This document shows, in pieces, positions 1-10,717 of a DNA stretch of 64,000 bases (positions are counted from its first letter, which is position 1; each line of letters starts with the position of its first letter). The stretch spans positions 1 through 64,000 of the forward strand of contig NZ_VFYU01000025.1 of the NCBI RefSeq assembly GCF_021012795.1. Direction: 5' to 3'. The DNA comes from Psychrobacter sp. I-STPA10 (GTDB lineage Bacteria > Pseudomonadota > Gammaproteobacteria > Pseudomonadales > Moraxellaceae). The notes beneath the pieces were generated by a model, which did not search any database, was not told where the DNA came from, and saw nothing but the letters and a program-made list of their open reading frames with translations. Both the position numbers and the translations under genes were made by a program.

Positions 1-1109
1 GCGATTGGGTGGATTAGCTCTACGCTCATCTCTACGTTATCACCAGGCATAACCATCTCTGTACCTTCTTGTAGGCTGATGGCACCAGTTACGTCAGTAG
101 TACGGAAGTAAAACTGTGGACGATATCCATTTAAGAATGGGGTGTGACGTCCACCTTCTTCTTTGCTTAGTACGTATACTTCTGCGTCAAATTTGGTATG
201 TGGAGTGATTGAGCCAGGCTTAGCCAATACTTGTCCACGTTGTACGTCTTCACGCTTTGTACCACGTAACAATACGCCACAGTTCTCACCTGCACGACCT
301 TCGTCTAGCAGTTTGCGGAACATCTCTACACCAGTACAGGTTGTTTTGCTGGTTGGTTTAATACCAACGATTTCAATTTCGTCACCAACTTTTACGATAC
401 CTGATTCAACACGTCCTGTTACTACGGTACCACGTCCTGAGATTGAGAATACGTCTTCGATAGGCATCAAGAATGGCTTGTCGATGTCACGCTCTGGCTC
501 TGGAATGTAGGTGTCTAAAGTGTTTAGTAGTTCTAATACTGCTGGCTCACCATAAGGACCTTCGCCACCGTTTAAGGCTTCTAGGGCTGAACCTTTGATG
601 ATTGGGGTGTCATCACCTGGAAAGTCGTAGTCTGATAACAATTCACGTACTTCCATTTCTACTAGTTCTAGTAGTTCTTCGTCATCTACCATGTCACATT
701 TGTTCATGAATACCATGATGTATGGTACACCTACCTGACGTGATAGTAGGATGTGTTCACGGGTTTGTGGCATTGGTCCGTCTGTTGCTGATACAACTAA
801 AATAGCGCCATCCATCTGTGCTGCACCAGTAATCATGTTTTTAACATAGTCAGCGTGACCGGGACAGTCTACGTGAGCGTAGTGACGTGCTTCAGTGTCA
901 TATTCGATGTGACTGGTGTTAATGGTAATACCACGTGCTTTTTCTTCTGGTGCTGAGTCAATTGACGCGTAGTCTTTAGCTTCACCGCCTGAAGTTTTTG
1001 CTGCTACGGTTGCAATTGCTGCTGTTAGGGTTGTTTTTCCGTGGTCAACGTGTCCAATAGTACCTACGTTAACGTGCGGCTTGTTACGTTCAAACTTGGC
1101 CTTTGCCAT
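1..1109 (-). CDS. tuf: Elongation factor Tu, 3' end cut by window edge
   Basis: EF-Tu is the GTPase that delivers aminoacyl-tRNA to the ribosomal A site. Translating the minus strand from the ATG at 1109 gives [20 protein letters not shown], followed by the P-loop GHVDHGKTT, the DCPGHADY switch II motif and the NKCD guanine-specificity motif, all standard for EF-Tu. About 369 codons are present and the frame is open to base 1. The family length is about 396, so roughly 27 C-terminal residues lie outside the window. It is the last gene of the str operon here, with fusA upstream at a 328-bp gap that holds nested hairpins. Confidence 0.97.
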   Translation of the reverse strand, partial: MAKAKFERNKPHVNVGTIGHVDHGKTTLTAAIATVAAKTSGGEAKDYASIDSAPEEKARGITINTSHIEYDTEARHYAHVDCPGHADYVKNMITGAAQMDGAILVVSATDGPMPQTREHILLSRQVGVPYIMVFMNKCDMVDDEELLELVEMEVRELLSDYDFPGDDTPIIKGSALEALNGGEGPYGEPAVLELLNTLDTYIPEPERDIDKPFLMPIEDVFSISGRGTVVTGRVESGIVKVGDEIEIVGIKPTSKTTCTGVEMFRKLLDEGRAGENCGVLLRGTKREDVQRGQVLAKPGSITPHTKFDAEVYVLSKEEGGRHTPFLNGYRPQFYFRTTDVTGAISLQEGTEMVMPGDNVEMSVELIHPI

Positions 1110-1437
1110 GATATTTCCTCTTTTATGTATCAGGGTTACCTACTGTCGCTATTGATTAGCTAACAAATATTTAACCACATTAAAATTTATTAAAACAAAA
1201 GTCTAAAAAATAAACCTTATCTAGATATAGTGCTGTTGCAAAAGCAATCTGACAGATAATATAAGAAAATGGGTCTCATTAACAAGTGCTTTTATATAGC
1301 AGATGTTCTGTTTTAAGTAAACAGCGTATTATCTGTTTACTTAAATGTTACTCACTAATAATAAAACCCATTTTTTATCAGTTATTGATGATGTGATATT
1401 CTATTTAATATCACATCATCTTGCTTTTCACTTTGTT
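1110..1437 (-). promoter_or_regulatory. fusA-tuf intergenic region with nested hairpins
   Basis: This 328-bp gene-free stretch lies between the fusA stop and the tuf start. It contains a perfect 12-bp stem (1313-1324 with 1333-1344, 8-nt loop, core TAAGTAAACAG) enclosed by a second 9-bp inverted repeat (1266-1274 with 1366-1374, AAAATGGGT / ACCCATTTT). Structures here could terminate or attenuate transcription between fusA and tuf, or shape a separate tuf leader. The pairing is visible; the function is inferred. Confidence 0.5.
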
Positions 1438-3564
1438 CTATTCGTCGTCATCTTTACCATTAAATTTAGAAATAATGGCATCTGCAACTGATTTAGGTGT
1501 CTCTGCGTATTTGGCAAATTCCATAGAATAAGTTGCACGACCTTGTGACATAGAGCGAAGCTGAGTGGCATAACCAAACATCTCTGCTAAAGGTACTTCA
1601 GCACGGATTTGTTTGGTACCACCAGGTAAATCGTCCATACCTTGTACCATACCACGGCGACGGTTTAAGTCACCCATGATATCACCCATATAATCTTCAG
1701 GTGTTTCAACTTCAACCTTCATCACTGGTTCAAGTAATGCTGGGTTAGCATTCATAAAGCCTTTTTTGAAGGCAATCGAACCTGCCATTTTAAATGATAG
1801 CTCATCAGAGTCAACGTCATGGTATGAACCATCATATAATGTCGCTTTAACACCAACCACAGGATAACCTGCCAAGACACCATTTTGCATACGCTCTTGA
1901 ATACCTTTATCAACCGCTGAGTGGTATTCTTTTGGTACCACACCACCGACGATTTTTTCTTCAAATTCGTATTCAACATCGCCTGCTGGATCAAGTGGCT
2001 CAAGACGTAACCAAACATGACCGAATTTACCACGACCACCAGTCTGACGAACAAATTTACCTTCTTGCTCAACTTCTTGGCGGATCGTTTCACGGTAAGC
2101 AACTTGTGGCTGACCGATATTAGCTTCTACTTTAAATTCACGTTTCATACGGTCAACAAGAATCTCTAAGTGAAGCTCACCCATACCACTGATGATGGTC
2201 TGACCAGATTCTTCATCTGTATGCACACGGAATGAAGGATCTTCTTTTGCTAGGCGACCCAAAGCAACTGACATTTTTTCTTGGTCAGCTTTGGTTTTTG
2301 GTTCAACTGCAAGGCTGATCACAGGATCAGGGAATTCCATACGCTCAAGGGTGATGATGTTGCTTTCATCACATAATGTATCACCAGTGGTTACATCTTT
2401 CATACCCACTAGAGCAGCAATATCACCAGCACGAATTTCATCTAACTCTTCTTGTGAGTTTGCATGCATCTGTACGATACGACCCACACGCTCACGCTTC
2501 ATTTTCACAGGGTTATAAATACTTTCACCCTGTTTAATCACACCAGAGTAAACACGTACGAAGGTTAAGTTACCGACATATTTATCGTTCATGATTTTGA
2601 ACGCCAATGCAGCAAATGGCTGTTCGTCTGAGGCTTCACGAGTGGCTTCAGTTTCTGCTTTGTCGTCTAGCACACCTTTAATTGCAGGAACATCTTGTGG
2701 TGCTGGTAGATACTGAATCACTGCATCCAACATTTTTTGTACACCTTTGTTTTTAAAGGCAGTACCACAAAGCATTGGAATGATTTCGTTGTCAATAGTA
2801 CGCTGACGAATAGCCTGATGAATTTGTGCTTCTGACAATTCACCATTTTCTAGGTATTCATTCATTAGTTCTTCAGACGCTTCAGCAGCAGTCTCAAGTA
2901 GTTGCTCACGGTATTCTTCTGCTTTATCTTGTAATTCAGCAGGAATTTCACGCTCTTCAAATTTCATGCCTTGAGATTCAGTATCCCAATAGATGGCTTT
3001 CATGGTGATTAAGTCAACCACACCTTCAAAGTCTTCTTCTTTACCAATTGGAATAACCAATGGCACAGGTTGACCACCTAGACGACTTTTGATTTGGTCA
3101 ATAACACGATAAAAGTCTGCACCAACACGGTCCATTTTGTTAACAAATGCCAGACGAGGTACTTTATATTTATTTGCCTGGCGCCATACTGTTTCAGACT
3201 GAGGCTGAACACCACCAACAGCACAATAAACCATGCACGCACCATCAAGTACACGCATTGAACGCTCTACTTCAATGGTAAAGTCAACGTGACCTGGGGT
3301 GTCAATGATGTTGATACGATGTTCATCAAACTGCTGTGCCATACCTGACCAGAAGCAAGTTGTCGCTGCTGATGTAATGGTAATACCACGCTCTTGCTCT
3401 TGCTCCATCCAGTCCATAGTAGCTGCGCCATCATGAACTTCACCAATCTTGTGACTGATACCTGTATAGAACAAAATACGCTCGGTGGTGGTGGTCTTAC
3501 CAGCATCAATATGCGCTGAGATACCAATGTTACGGTACCGATTTAAGGGAGTTGTACGAGCCAT
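1438..3564 (-). CDS. fusA: Elongation factor G
   Basis: EF-G catalyses GTP-dependent ribosomal translocation and, with RRF, ribosome recycling. The 708-residue product starts [20 protein letters not shown] and has P-loop [15 protein letters not shown] (about residues 17-31), the [11 protein letters not shown] switch I region, DTPGHVDF switch II and NKMD. The later domains include GGVVPKEY and the C-terminal [10 protein letters not shown] motif. The length is normal for bacterial EF-G. It lies in the conserved order rpsL-rpsG-fusA-tuf, but with unusually long gaps (526 bp to rpsG, 328 bp to tuf), so parts of the cluster may have their own promoters. Confidence 0.97.
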   Translation of the reverse strand: MARTTPLNRYRNIGISAHIDAGKTTTTERILFYTGISHKIGEVHDGAATMDWMEQEQERGITITSAATTCFWSGMAQQFDEHRINIIDTPGHVDFTIEVERSMRVLDGACMVYCAVGGVQPQSETVWRQANKYKVPRLAFVNKMDRVGADFYRVIDQIKSRLGGQPVPLVIPIGKEEDFEGVVDLITMKAIYWDTESQGMKFEEREIPAELQDKAEEYREQLLETAAEASEELMNEYLENGELSEAQIHQAIRQRTIDNEIIPMLCGTAFKNKGVQKMLDAVIQYLPAPQDVPAIKGVLDDKAETEATREASDEQPFAALAFKIMNDKYVGNLTFVRVYSGVIKQGESIYNPVKMKRERVGRIVQMHANSQEELDEIRAGDIAALVGMKDVTTGDTLCDESNIITLERMEFPDPVISLAVEPKTKADQEKMSVALGRLAKEDPSFRVHTDEESGQTIISGMGELHLEILVDRMKREFKVEANIGQPQVAYRETIRQEVEQEGKFVRQTGGRGKFGHVWLRLEPLDPAGDVEYEFEEKIVGGVVPKEYHSAVDKGIQERMQNGVLAGYPVVGVKATLYDGSYHDVDSDELSFKMAGSIAFKKGFMNANPALLEPVMKVEVETPEDYMGDIMGDLNRRRGMVQGMDDLPGGTKQIRAEVPLAEMFGYATQLRSMSQGRATYSMEFAKYAETPKSVADAIISKFNGKDDDE

Positions 3565-4020
3565 AATAATTTCCTAATGGAATTTTTTTATTGAGTATCT
3601 TTTACTGTAAAACTTTGGGGTATTGATGGATAAAACTAAAACAAATGAGTGAAAATAGTTATTTTAATCTCTTCTTATGACAGTTTTATTAACCACTCAC
3701 TTTTAGAGTTGTTTAATAATTTCTAGTATTATCTAGTATCATACTATCAAAAAATCAATATTAATACCGATTATCTTACAATTTATCAACTGCTTTATTC
3801 ACTATAATTTAGTATTTATCACTTTATATAAAATATAAATTGCTCTGTCTTTCTTTATTGGTAACCCTAAGTTTGTTACAGAGTCCAAACTTATCTGGCA
3901 GTCTTTAAGACTGCCATTAAGACAATTATTTAAATTATTCTTACTTAGGTGTTATAAGCAAAACACCGCTAATAACACCTATTTTTTCTCTTGATACACG
4001 TTTTTATCAATTTCTATCAA
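3565..4020. other. Gene-free stretch between rpsG and fusA
   Basis: This AT-rich stretch of 456 bp has no credible reading frame. It holds a short palindrome at 3897-3915 (GGCAGTCT / AGACTGCC) and a 10-bp inverted repeat at 3946-3955 and 3972-3981 (TAGGTGTTAT / ATAACACCTA) followed by a T-run on the plus strand. Either could act as a weak transcription stop or RNA-processing site within the str operon. I see no further feature. Confidence 0.4.
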
Positions 4021-4494
4021 TTAGAAACGATAATGAGAGAATGCTTTGTTTGCATCTGCCATACGGTGAACTTCATCACGTTTTTTCATGGCTGCGCCTT
4101 TACCTTCAAAAGCATCAGACAATTCACCAGCTAGGCGAAGTGCCATTGATTTTTCTGAACGCTTAGCAGCCGCTTCAGCAAGCCAACGCATGGCTAGGGC
4201 GGTACGACGGGAGGGGCGTACTTCCATAGGTACTTGATAAGTTGCACCACCAACACGGCGAGCTTTTACTTCTACCATTGGGCGAACTTTTTCTAGTACT
4301 TCTTCAAAAAACTCAACAGGATCTTCGATGTTGCGTTTTTCGCTAACTTGCTCTAGCGCACCATATACAATACGTTCTGCAGTTGATTTTTTACCATCAA
4401 GCATAACATGGTTGATGAATTTTGCGATGGTTTTACTGCCAAACTTAGGATCAGGTAGGATCTCACGGGCAGCGACGACACGACGTCTTGGCAT
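4021..4494 (-). CDS. rpsG: 30S ribosomal protein S7
   Basis: S7 is a primary assembly protein of the 30S head; it contacts 16S rRNA and mRNA near the E site. The product of 157 residues starts [20 protein letters not shown] and ends [15 protein letters not shown], typical of S7. The frame is open 24 codons further upstream, but the ATG at 4494 is preceded by a clear AAGGA ribosome-binding sequence and matches the family N-terminus, so it is chosen. It sits 253 bp downstream of rpsL on the same strand. Confidence 0.96.
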   Translation of the reverse strand: MPRRRVVAAREILPDPKFGSKTIAKFINHVMLDGKKSTAERIVYGALEQVSEKRNIEDPVEFFEEVLEKVRPMVEVKARRVGGATYQVPMEVRPSRRTALAMRWLAEAAAKRSEKSMALRLAGELSDAFEGKGAAMKKRDEVHRMADANKAFSHYRF

Positions 4495-4747
4495 AATAAA
4501 TTTCCTTGTCTTCAGGGTTGTCTGGCATTCATAGCTTCTATTATTACTTTCTATACTATTAAACACGACTGAATCAGTGCCATAGCGATCATTATAGATA
4601 AGTGTTTACTATCAGCCAGCCTTACTGCATGGTGGTATGTATCGACACCAAACCCATGCATCATTAATTTTTAATTTTCGTTCGTACTAATTTTATGCTG
4701 TAGCACACTATGTATTATATGGCGTACTACACATCAAAAGCATGAGC

Positions 4748-5122
4748 TTATGCTTTTGGTTTTTTCGCACCATATTTAGAACGACCTTGTTTACGATCTT
4801 TTACGCCTGCACAGTCAAGTGCACCACGTACAGTATGATAACGCACACCTGGCAAGTCTTTTACACGACCACCGCGGATAAGTACCACGCTGTGCTCTTG
4901 TAAGTTATGACCTTCACCACCGATATAGCTTGATACTTCATAACCTGAAGTTAAGCGAACACGGCATACTTTACGCATGGCTGAGTTAGGTTTTTTTGGT
5001 GTAGTAGTATATACACGAGTACACACACCACGGCGTTGTGGGCACGCTTGCAATGCAGGAACTTTTGATTTTTCCTTGATTGTTTTGCGACCCTTACGAA
5101 TCAATTGGTTAGTTGTTGCCAT
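4748..5122 (-). CDS. rpsL: 30S ribosomal protein S12
   Basis: S12 lies at the decoding centre and influences accuracy. The 124-residue protein [13 protein letters not shown]... is full length for the family. It carries lysine in the [10 protein letters not shown] loop and [10 protein letters not shown] around residue 89, so it looks wild type at the positions classically altered in streptomycin resistance. It is the first gene of the str cluster here. A 5' leader with an inverted repeat (5156-5219) lies immediately upstream. Confidence 0.97.
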   Translation of the reverse strand: MATTNQLIRKGRKTIKEKSKVPALQACPQRRGVCTRVYTTTPKKPNSAMRKVCRVRLTSGYEVSSYIGGEGHNLQEHSVVLIRGGRVKDLPGVRYHTVRGALDCAGVKDRKQGRSKYGAKKPKA

Positions 5123-5153
5123 AAGGCATCCTTCTCCCGTTTATTAAAAAACA

Positions 5154-5220
5154 AAAAAATGGGGAATTAAGCTCTGTTACACTCAAAATGCGAATATAAC
5201 AATAAACTTACCCATTTTTA
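5154..5220 (-). promoter_or_regulatory. Inverted repeat in the rpsL leader
   Basis: The sequences AAAAATGGG (about 5156-5163) and CCCATTTTT (5211-5219) can pair around a 47-nt loop just upstream of the rpsL start. It resembles the outer stem seen between fusA and tuf. It could be a leader structure affecting str-operon expression or a terminator for a transcript arriving from upstream. Only the pairing is visible. Confidence 0.35.
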
Positions 5221-5367
5221 AGACACTATATTATACAGCTAATTACAATTAAGTTCAACCTATATGTAATCAGCTGTTAGCATAGATTTTTACTGACTTT
5301 TTGAGGTGGCTATTTTTAGTTTTAGATAAACTAACCACTGCCATACTGCTATGGCTTATAAAAATAT

Positions 5368-6450
5368 TTAGGCTTCTTTTTTATCAGAATCATCAGATTC
5401 TTCTATGTCTGTATGAGAATGAGTGTTAGCTGTATTGGTATTATTTACTACTTCACTGCCCTTAGTATGCTCACTAGTTTGGGTACTATTTTTTTGTGGG
5501 CTATGGTTGGTAAGTAATTTTTTTGCAAACTTAGGCTCAGGACCAAAAGTCGCTTGTGCTACGCCAATCACTTCATCAATTAAATCATTATTGTAATAAA
5601 TGCCAATTATCATTGAACTTACAGGTAAAATTTTGGTTAACCAACTCAAATTGATATTATCAAGATCAAAATGCTCAACCACATTATCTACTTGTTGCAT
5701 ATAGTAGCTAATATTACTATTTGCAGTACCCATATTAGTAAACTCTCTACGCAAACCTTCATGATCAGCATTATCAAGCAATCCTTTGGCAACACCCAAT
5801 CCTGCTAATAGAGTTTGTTTTTCTTGCATTTTGCTTAAATCAGCATGTGATAATATATCGTACGCCATTTTGATGCCTTGATTACCCGTTAACGGCTGGT
5901 CGTAAACCGCAGCAATCTGATAAATGGTGCGTAGCGATACCAATAACAACCATAAACTATCAGCAAGCATACCTGCCAAACCTGCCAAACCTGAAACTCC
6001 GCCTAAAGCAGCTAAGGCACGGTTTTGATTTGCAATATCCGTAGCCAAGGCTTTACGCTGCTGTTCATCAAGCTGACTAATACCAGCAAAACGATGTGAG
6101 TCGGGTAAGTCCATCTGGCTCCATGCTGATGCTAATTTAGCAATTTGCATAAAAGCACTGTCCATCGCTTTTTGTACCATGCTGTTAGGTACGACTTTTT
6201 TGGCATATTTACCATAACGAGAGAAACGCTGACCGATTAACTCTTGTGATGCTTTGACCGTACTTTGGCGAAATAAATCCTCTTTACTTGGGTTTTTGTT
6301 AATATCAGCCAAATCCACCGCTTGGTATTTGCTGGTCTTCATGGTTTTGGCGTTCATACTGTCTAATAGAGAACCCACGTGTTCTAAAGCATCACGAGTT
6401 AATTGTCCTGCACTATTGAGTCCTTTTTTTATCGTACTATTACTTTTCAT
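5368..6450 (-). CDS. EcsC family protein
   Basis: The 360-residue product has a charged N-terminus and then a glycine- and alanine-rich hydrophobic stretch at about residues 145-185 (ALGGVSGLAGLAGMLADSLW) followed by RTIYQIAAVYDQPL, which resembles the EcsC family pattern. EcsC proteins are poorly characterised; in Bacillus one is encoded with the EcsAB ABC transporter. No such transporter is next to this gene. The C-terminal 45 residues are polar and low in complexity (HSHTDIEESDDSDKKEA). It is divergent from pabB across 244 bp. The family assignment is by pattern recognition and the function is unknown. Confidence 0.7.
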   Translation of the reverse strand: MKSNSTIKKGLNSAGQLTRDALEHVGSLLDSMNAKTMKTSKYQAVDLADINKNPSKEDLFRQSTVKASQELIGQRFSRYGKYAKKVVPNSMVQKAMDSAFMQIAKLASAWSQMDLPDSHRFAGISQLDEQQRKALATDIANQNRALAALGGVSGLAGLAGMLADSLWLLLVSLRTIYQIAAVYDQPLTGNQGIKMAYDILSHADLSKMQEKQTLLAGLGVAKGLLDNADHEGLRREFTNMGTANSNISYYMQQVDNVVEHFDLDNINLSWLTKILPVSSMIIGIYYNNDLIDEVIGVAQATFGPEPKFAKKLLTNHSPQKNSTQTSEHTKGSEVVNNTNTANTHSHTDIEESDDSDKKEA

Positions 6451-6694
6451 ATACCATTCCGTCCATTTATATAGAAAATTTTTACTGCATTGCTATTTTT
6501 TATGGTTTCTATTTTAGCTAAACTGCCCGCTTTATGTCAGTTCAAACATTGTTATCTGCCTTTTTAGTTTGGTAAATAAATTTTATCAATCATAGTTATC
6601 AATCATAAATTGTATTGACTAACAATTGATTAACACAAGCATAAATATATAATTCACCATCGTCTCACTTCAAATCACACTTTTAATTTATATC

Positions 6695-8428
6695 ATGCTA
6701 AGACAAACCATGAGCACAAAACCTAATCAACAAACGGCGTTTTTTCAACTACAAAATTTGCCTGCACATTACTTACTCCCCTTACTCATCACCCATCTAT
6801 CTGAGCACGATAATACCGCTGAGTGGGGTGTGTGCTGGTTACAAAATAAGACGCGACCCATTATTGGGATTTTGCCTAAGGTCTCATGGTGTGTCTATCC
6901 AAATAGTCATCTAACTAATAATCGACTCAACATTAATGAAGTACAACCTCACTATCAAATTATTAAAACTGAGCGACAAACATCAGCACACACAAATACT
7001 CAGAAAAAACCAAACGTTGAGTCCTATGCTCTGAGTTTATCTGCATGGTGTGATGAGTTGATTGCATATATGAATCAGTATCAAGAGGATATAAGCGATG
7101 TTGATAAGCCTTTACGCTATCATCATGGGTTGATGGGGTTTATTGGCTATGATATCAGTGCACAAAATTTAAGTCCTAATGCAAATATTCATCTTGAGCA
7201 ACAACCTTGTGCATTTTTTGGACATTACGATATGTTTCTGCAACCACTACAAGCCTCCACCACAGGTATAAAAAATAACAATGACAGTCATAATGATATT
7301 GTTGGTTGGCAATTAATCTATCATAAAACGGCTGATAGTGACGCGGCACATACAAAAGTAGAAAATGCACATTTTATAAAACTATATGAGTGCCTTACTC
7401 AATTAGATACAAAACTCAATCATCATCTCAAAGAATCAAGAACAAACATAACCGAGTTATTTTCTATCCCACCCTCATTAATCATGCAACCTTTATGGTC
7501 ACAAGCTGATTATCAACACGCTTTTGAGCGCACCCAAAACTACTTGTATGCTGGTGACTGCTATCAAATCAATTTAACCCAGCCGTGGATAGGTAATTTG
7601 TTATATAGTCAGACACTAATTGAATATCTCCCCAATCTATATACCCAAACCCATGCACCTTATGCTGGCTATTTTGCTGTTAACTCCACTGCGTTAAAGC
7701 AATCAAATAATACCAATAATAAACTCAGTGACACAACACTACCAAGCTTTGAACTATTAAGCTGCTCCCCTGAGCTTTTTTTACGTTTTGAATCTACTTA
7801 TGCTACTCACTCAGCAATAACAATGACCGCAAAACCCATTAAAGGCACCATTCCCAGAGGAGAAAGCCAACAACAAGATGAAGCCAACAAACAAACCCTG
7901 GCTGCCTCTGAAAAAGATTGTGCCGAAAATGTGATGATTGTTGATTTACTACGTAATGACTTAGGAAAATATGCCACAACGGGCAGTGTACGTGTTCCAC
8001 ATCTGTTTGCATTAGAAAGCTTTAGTAATGTGCATCATTTGGTGAGCACCATTAAAGCTGAGCTAAAACCCACAGTACACCCATTAACTGCTTTATTTGC
8101 TAGCTTGCCAGCAGGCTCAATCACTGGCACGCCCAAAAAACGGGCTGTTGAAATTATTGATGAGCTAGAAGCCTGCTCACATCAACATAGCAGAGGCGCA
8201 TACTGTGGTAGCTTAGGATTTATGAATTTTGATGGTACAGGACAATTTAATGTATTGATACGTACGTTACAGTCTTCATTAAAAAATAATAGGGACGAAT
8301 CTACTACAACGCATAGACAAGTCACACTTTGGGCCGGTGGTGGCATTACTGTGGCATCAAATGCCAATAGTGAATATCAAGAATGTTGGGATAAAGTGGG
8401 TAATCTATTAGCTATCTTACAGAATTAG
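6695..8428 (+). CDS. pabB: Aminodeoxychorismate synthase component I
   Basis: PabB converts chorismate plus ammonia (from PabA) to 4-amino-4-deoxychorismate for folate synthesis. The C-terminal chorismate-binding domain shows SCSPELFLRFE (about 356-366), the PIKGT signature with Lys383, which distinguishes ADC synthase from anthranilate synthase, then DLLRNDLGKYATTGSV (417-432), SITGTPKKRAVEIIDELE and the RGAYCGSLGF segment near 500. At 577 residues it is longer than the E. coli protein (about 453), with polar insertions in the N-terminal half. An alternative start, MSTKPNQQ at 6710, is equally plausible because neither start has a strong ribosome-binding site. pabA is not adjacent. Confidence 0.9.
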   Translation: MLRQTMSTKPNQQTAFFQLQNLPAHYLLPLLITHLSEHDNTAEWGVCWLQNKTRPIIGILPKVSWCVYPNSHLTNNRLNINEVQPHYQIIKTERQTSAHTNTQKKPNVESYALSLSAWCDELIAYMNQYQEDISDVDKPLRYHHGLMGFIGYDISAQNLSPNANIHLEQQPCAFFGHYDMFLQPLQASTTGIKNNNDSHNDIVGWQLIYHKTADSDAAHTKVENAHFIKLYECLTQLDTKLNHHLKESRTNITELFSIPPSLIMQPLWSQADYQHAFERTQNYLYAGDCYQINLTQPWIGNLLYSQTLIEYLPNLYTQTHAPYAGYFAVNSTALKQSNNTNNKLSDTTLPSFELLSCSPELFLRFESTYATHSAITMTAKPIKGTIPRGESQQQDEANKQTLAASEKDCAENVMIVDLLRNDLGKYATTGSVRVPHLFALESFSNVHHLVSTIKAELKPTVHPLTALFASLPAGSITGTPKKRAVEIIDELEACSHQHSRGAYCGSLGFMNFDGTGQFNVLIRTLQSSLKNNRDESTTTHRQVTLWAGGGITVASNANSEYQECWDKVGNLLAILQN

Positions 8429-8537
8429 GGCAATAGTCAGTATTAAATGCCAGTTCCTTACTTCAAGGGAGGGATTTAGAATGGAGCATATATGATTTTA
8501 GAAAATAAAGTTGAGAGTGAAGTAATTAAATAGAATA

Positions 8538-8879
8538 TTAAGCGACTGCCTGCCAATGCTGCCATGCCAGTACCAGTATGGCTGCTGCCATTAACCAACC
8601 CACGCAGCCCACTGCCAATGCTTTATATAGTCCAATATAATTGATACTAAAAAATACAATGAATGTATATATAAGATGGGGTATGACCCCTAAGATACTA
8701 AATAATAATGCTACTCTTAAGTCTGCCGCACTACGCTGTGTGCCAACTATAAAATGACTGATTAAGGTAAAAGTAGGAAAAAGTGGTGCTAAGGCAGCCA
8801 GATAAAAAAAGCGACTTTGGGCAAATAGTTGAATCACCAAAACGACCAATGCACCAATAAGCATTTTTAGCCAAATCAT
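8538..8879 (-). CDS. GlpM family membrane protein
   Basis: The small hydrophobic protein (113 residues) starts MIWLKMLIGALVVLVIQLFA and has about four predicted membrane segments. It carries the polar signature VGTQRSAADLRVALLFS between the second and third segments, as in the GlpM family, first named from Pseudomonas alginate and glycerol studies; the molecular role is unclear. It converges with pabB and is divergent from the universal stress protein gene. Confidence 0.75.
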   Translation of the reverse strand: MIWLKMLIGALVVLVIQLFAQSRFFYLAALAPLFPTFTLISHFIVGTQRSAADLRVALLFSILGVIPHLIYTFIVFFSINYIGLYKALAVGCVGWLMAAAILVLAWQHWQAVA

Positions 8880-9149
8880 GACAGCGACAGTCTCAATAAA
8901 AGTAGTTAAATATTAAGTTTACTCTCAATTAAAAAAACTTGTCAATCAATATAAAATATAAATTGCTGATTGCTATACTATGATCGTCACAACCGATTAG
9001 TTATGATAAATCCTAATAAATAAAGTCTTAAAAATGAGCCATTAAATCATGCCTTAGCATAGACGACTACTTATAAAGGGTATATCATCATAAGGCAGCG
9101 ACAGCAGATTTTATTTTTCATTTGTATTGCTTTTAATGTAGGAGCTATC

Positions 9150-9611
9150 ATGAAATATCAACACATACTATTAGTCACAGATTTGCGCCCAGATGCTGAT
9201 AGAGTGGCACAAAAAGCCAAACAAATTGCCCAAAACCATAACGCTAAATTATCTGTGCTACATATTGTCAAAGACACAATGGTGGGTTTTGGCTATGAAA
9301 TGGTGCCTGCCTCTGCATTGTATGAAAATGTCAATCAAGATCGCTGTAATAATGCGCAACAACAGCTTGCAGATATGCTAGAGCGTAGTGGCATCAATGC
9401 AACCCATGCTGATGTTAGTACTGCCATCTCAAGCAGCGAGGGTATCGTACACTACTGTGCTAAACATGAAGTAGATTTGCTGGTTATTGGGCGCCATGAA
9501 CGTCATGGCATTTCTGCTTGGATCAATGGTGCGACGGTTGATGGCATTTTGCCAAACATTCATTGTGATTGTTTGGTGGTAAAACTTGGCTCACCAAGAG
9601 CAAAAAAATAG
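9150..9611 (+). CDS. Universal stress protein, UspA family
   Basis: The 153-residue single Usp domain begins MKYQHILLVTDL and ends with the nucleotide-binding loop GRHERHGISAWINGATVDGI and CDCLVVK, matching the G-2x-G-9x-G(S/T) pattern of ATP-binding Usp proteins with threonine at the last position. Such proteins are cytoplasmic and help survival under starvation or stress. A TAGGAG ribosome-binding sequence precedes the ATG. A PfkB kinase follows 33 bp later on the same strand, so the two may be co-transcribed. Confidence 0.9.
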   Translation: MKYQHILLVTDLRPDADRVAQKAKQIAQNHNAKLSVLHIVKDTMVGFGYEMVPASALYENVNQDRCNNAQQQLADMLERSGINATHADVSTAISSSEGIVHYCAKHEVDLLVIGRHERHGISAWINGATVDGILPNIHCDCLVVKLGSPRAKK

Positions 9612-9644
9612 CAATAAACAATAATAAATAAACTGGAGATGTAT

Positions 9645-10658
9645 ATGTATGATGTCATGGCGGTTGGTAATGCTTTAGTAGATCACGAATATCTTATTTC
9701 TGAGGAGATATTAATTAAAACTGGGCTCGAAAAAAGCAACATGACCTTAGCCTCATTAGAACAACAACAACAACTTTTGCGCCAGTTATCCAATGCAGAT
9801 ATTTCCTCTTGTAAGCAAGCAGGTGGTGGTTCAGCTGCTAATACGATGTATGCTTTAGCTAGTTTGAGTGGTAAGCCATTTTATGCTTGCCGTGTGGGTG
9901 ATGATGAACAGGGTAAGTTTTATCTACAAAATTTACATCAAGCAGGCGTTGTTACCTCAGAACAATCTATAGCAACTGGTGGTGTCACTGGCTCATGTGT
10001 GGTCTGTGTCACTCCTGATGGCGAGCGTACCATGCAAACGTACTTGGGTACATCAAGTGAAATTGACGAACAAAATGTCAATTTTGAGGCGTTAACACAA
10101 AGTGACTGGTTATATTTAGAAGGCTATCTAGCAATGTCTGATAGCATTCAATCTGCCATGACCAAGCTACGTCAACAGGCAGGTATTCATGATGTGCAAA
10201 TTGCGGTAAGCTTTGCTGACCCTGCGGTAATAAAGTTTGCCAAAACAGGGCTACAAAATATGCTGGGTAATGGGGTCGCCATGATTTTTTGTAACCTTGA
10301 AGAAGCGCAACTGTTTACTGATAAAAAACAACACAAAGCAGCGGCTCGGGCTTTGACAGAATGGTGTCGTATTGCTGTGGTAACCAATGGTGCTCATGGC
10401 GTGGTGATTTGTAAACGTGAGGGTGATAAAGTTGAAATTATTGAAGAGCCTACTCCTCATGTCAATGATGTCGTCGACACCAATGGCGCAGGTGATAACT
10501 ATGCAGGTGCATTTATGTATGCGATCACTCAGCAATATTCTTTGCCTGAGTGTGCAAAATTGGCGGGTGAAGTTGCCAGTCAAGTGGTTTGTCAGATAGG
10601 CCCACGTTTAGCGGCAAATGAATACCAAGACATCGCTCGGCGAGTATTGGTAGCATAA
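9645..10658 (+). CDS. PfkB family carbohydrate/nucleoside kinase (adenosine kinase-like)
   Basis: A ribokinase-fold kinase of about 337 residues. It shows the N-terminal AVGNALVD, the GGGSAANTMYALA substrate-binding stretch, CRVGDDEQGKF (PfkB signature 1) and DTNGAGDNYAGAF (signature 2, with the catalytic aspartate). This overall pattern is found in bacterial adenosine kinase-like proteins; the true substrate cannot be read from sequence. The start at 9645 is preferred over the ATG at 9639 because CTGGAG ends directly before 9639 but lies 6 nt before 9645. It follows the stress-protein gene. Confidence 0.85.
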   Translation: MYDVMAVGNALVDHEYLISEEILIKTGLEKSNMTLASLEQQQQLLRQLSNADISSCKQAGGGSAANTMYALASLSGKPFYACRVGDDEQGKFYLQNLHQAGVVTSEQSIATGGVTGSCVVCVTPDGERTMQTYLGTSSEIDEQNVNFEALTQSDWLYLEGYLAMSDSIQSAMTKLRQQAGIHDVQIAVSFADPAVIKFAKTGLQNMLGNGVAMIFCNLEEAQLFTDKKQHKAAARALTEWCRIAVVTNGAHGVVICKREGDKVEIIEEPTPHVNDVVDTNGAGDNYAGAFMYAITQQYSLPECAKLAGEVASQVVCQIGPRLAANEYQDIARRVLVA

Positions 10659-10717
10659 TTCACAATCATTTTATTCTCTATCTCATCGGGTATTGAATAT
10701 ATTCACAAGGAGTCAAT

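Noticed and set aside
163..510. Open frame of 115 codons on the plus strand
   Set aside because: It lies wholly antisense to tuf, whose minus-strand translation is unmistakable.
4748..5122. Possible streptomycin-resistance allele of rpsL
   Set aside because: The residues in the [10 protein letters not shown] and [10 protein letters not shown] segments are those of the sensitive wild type.
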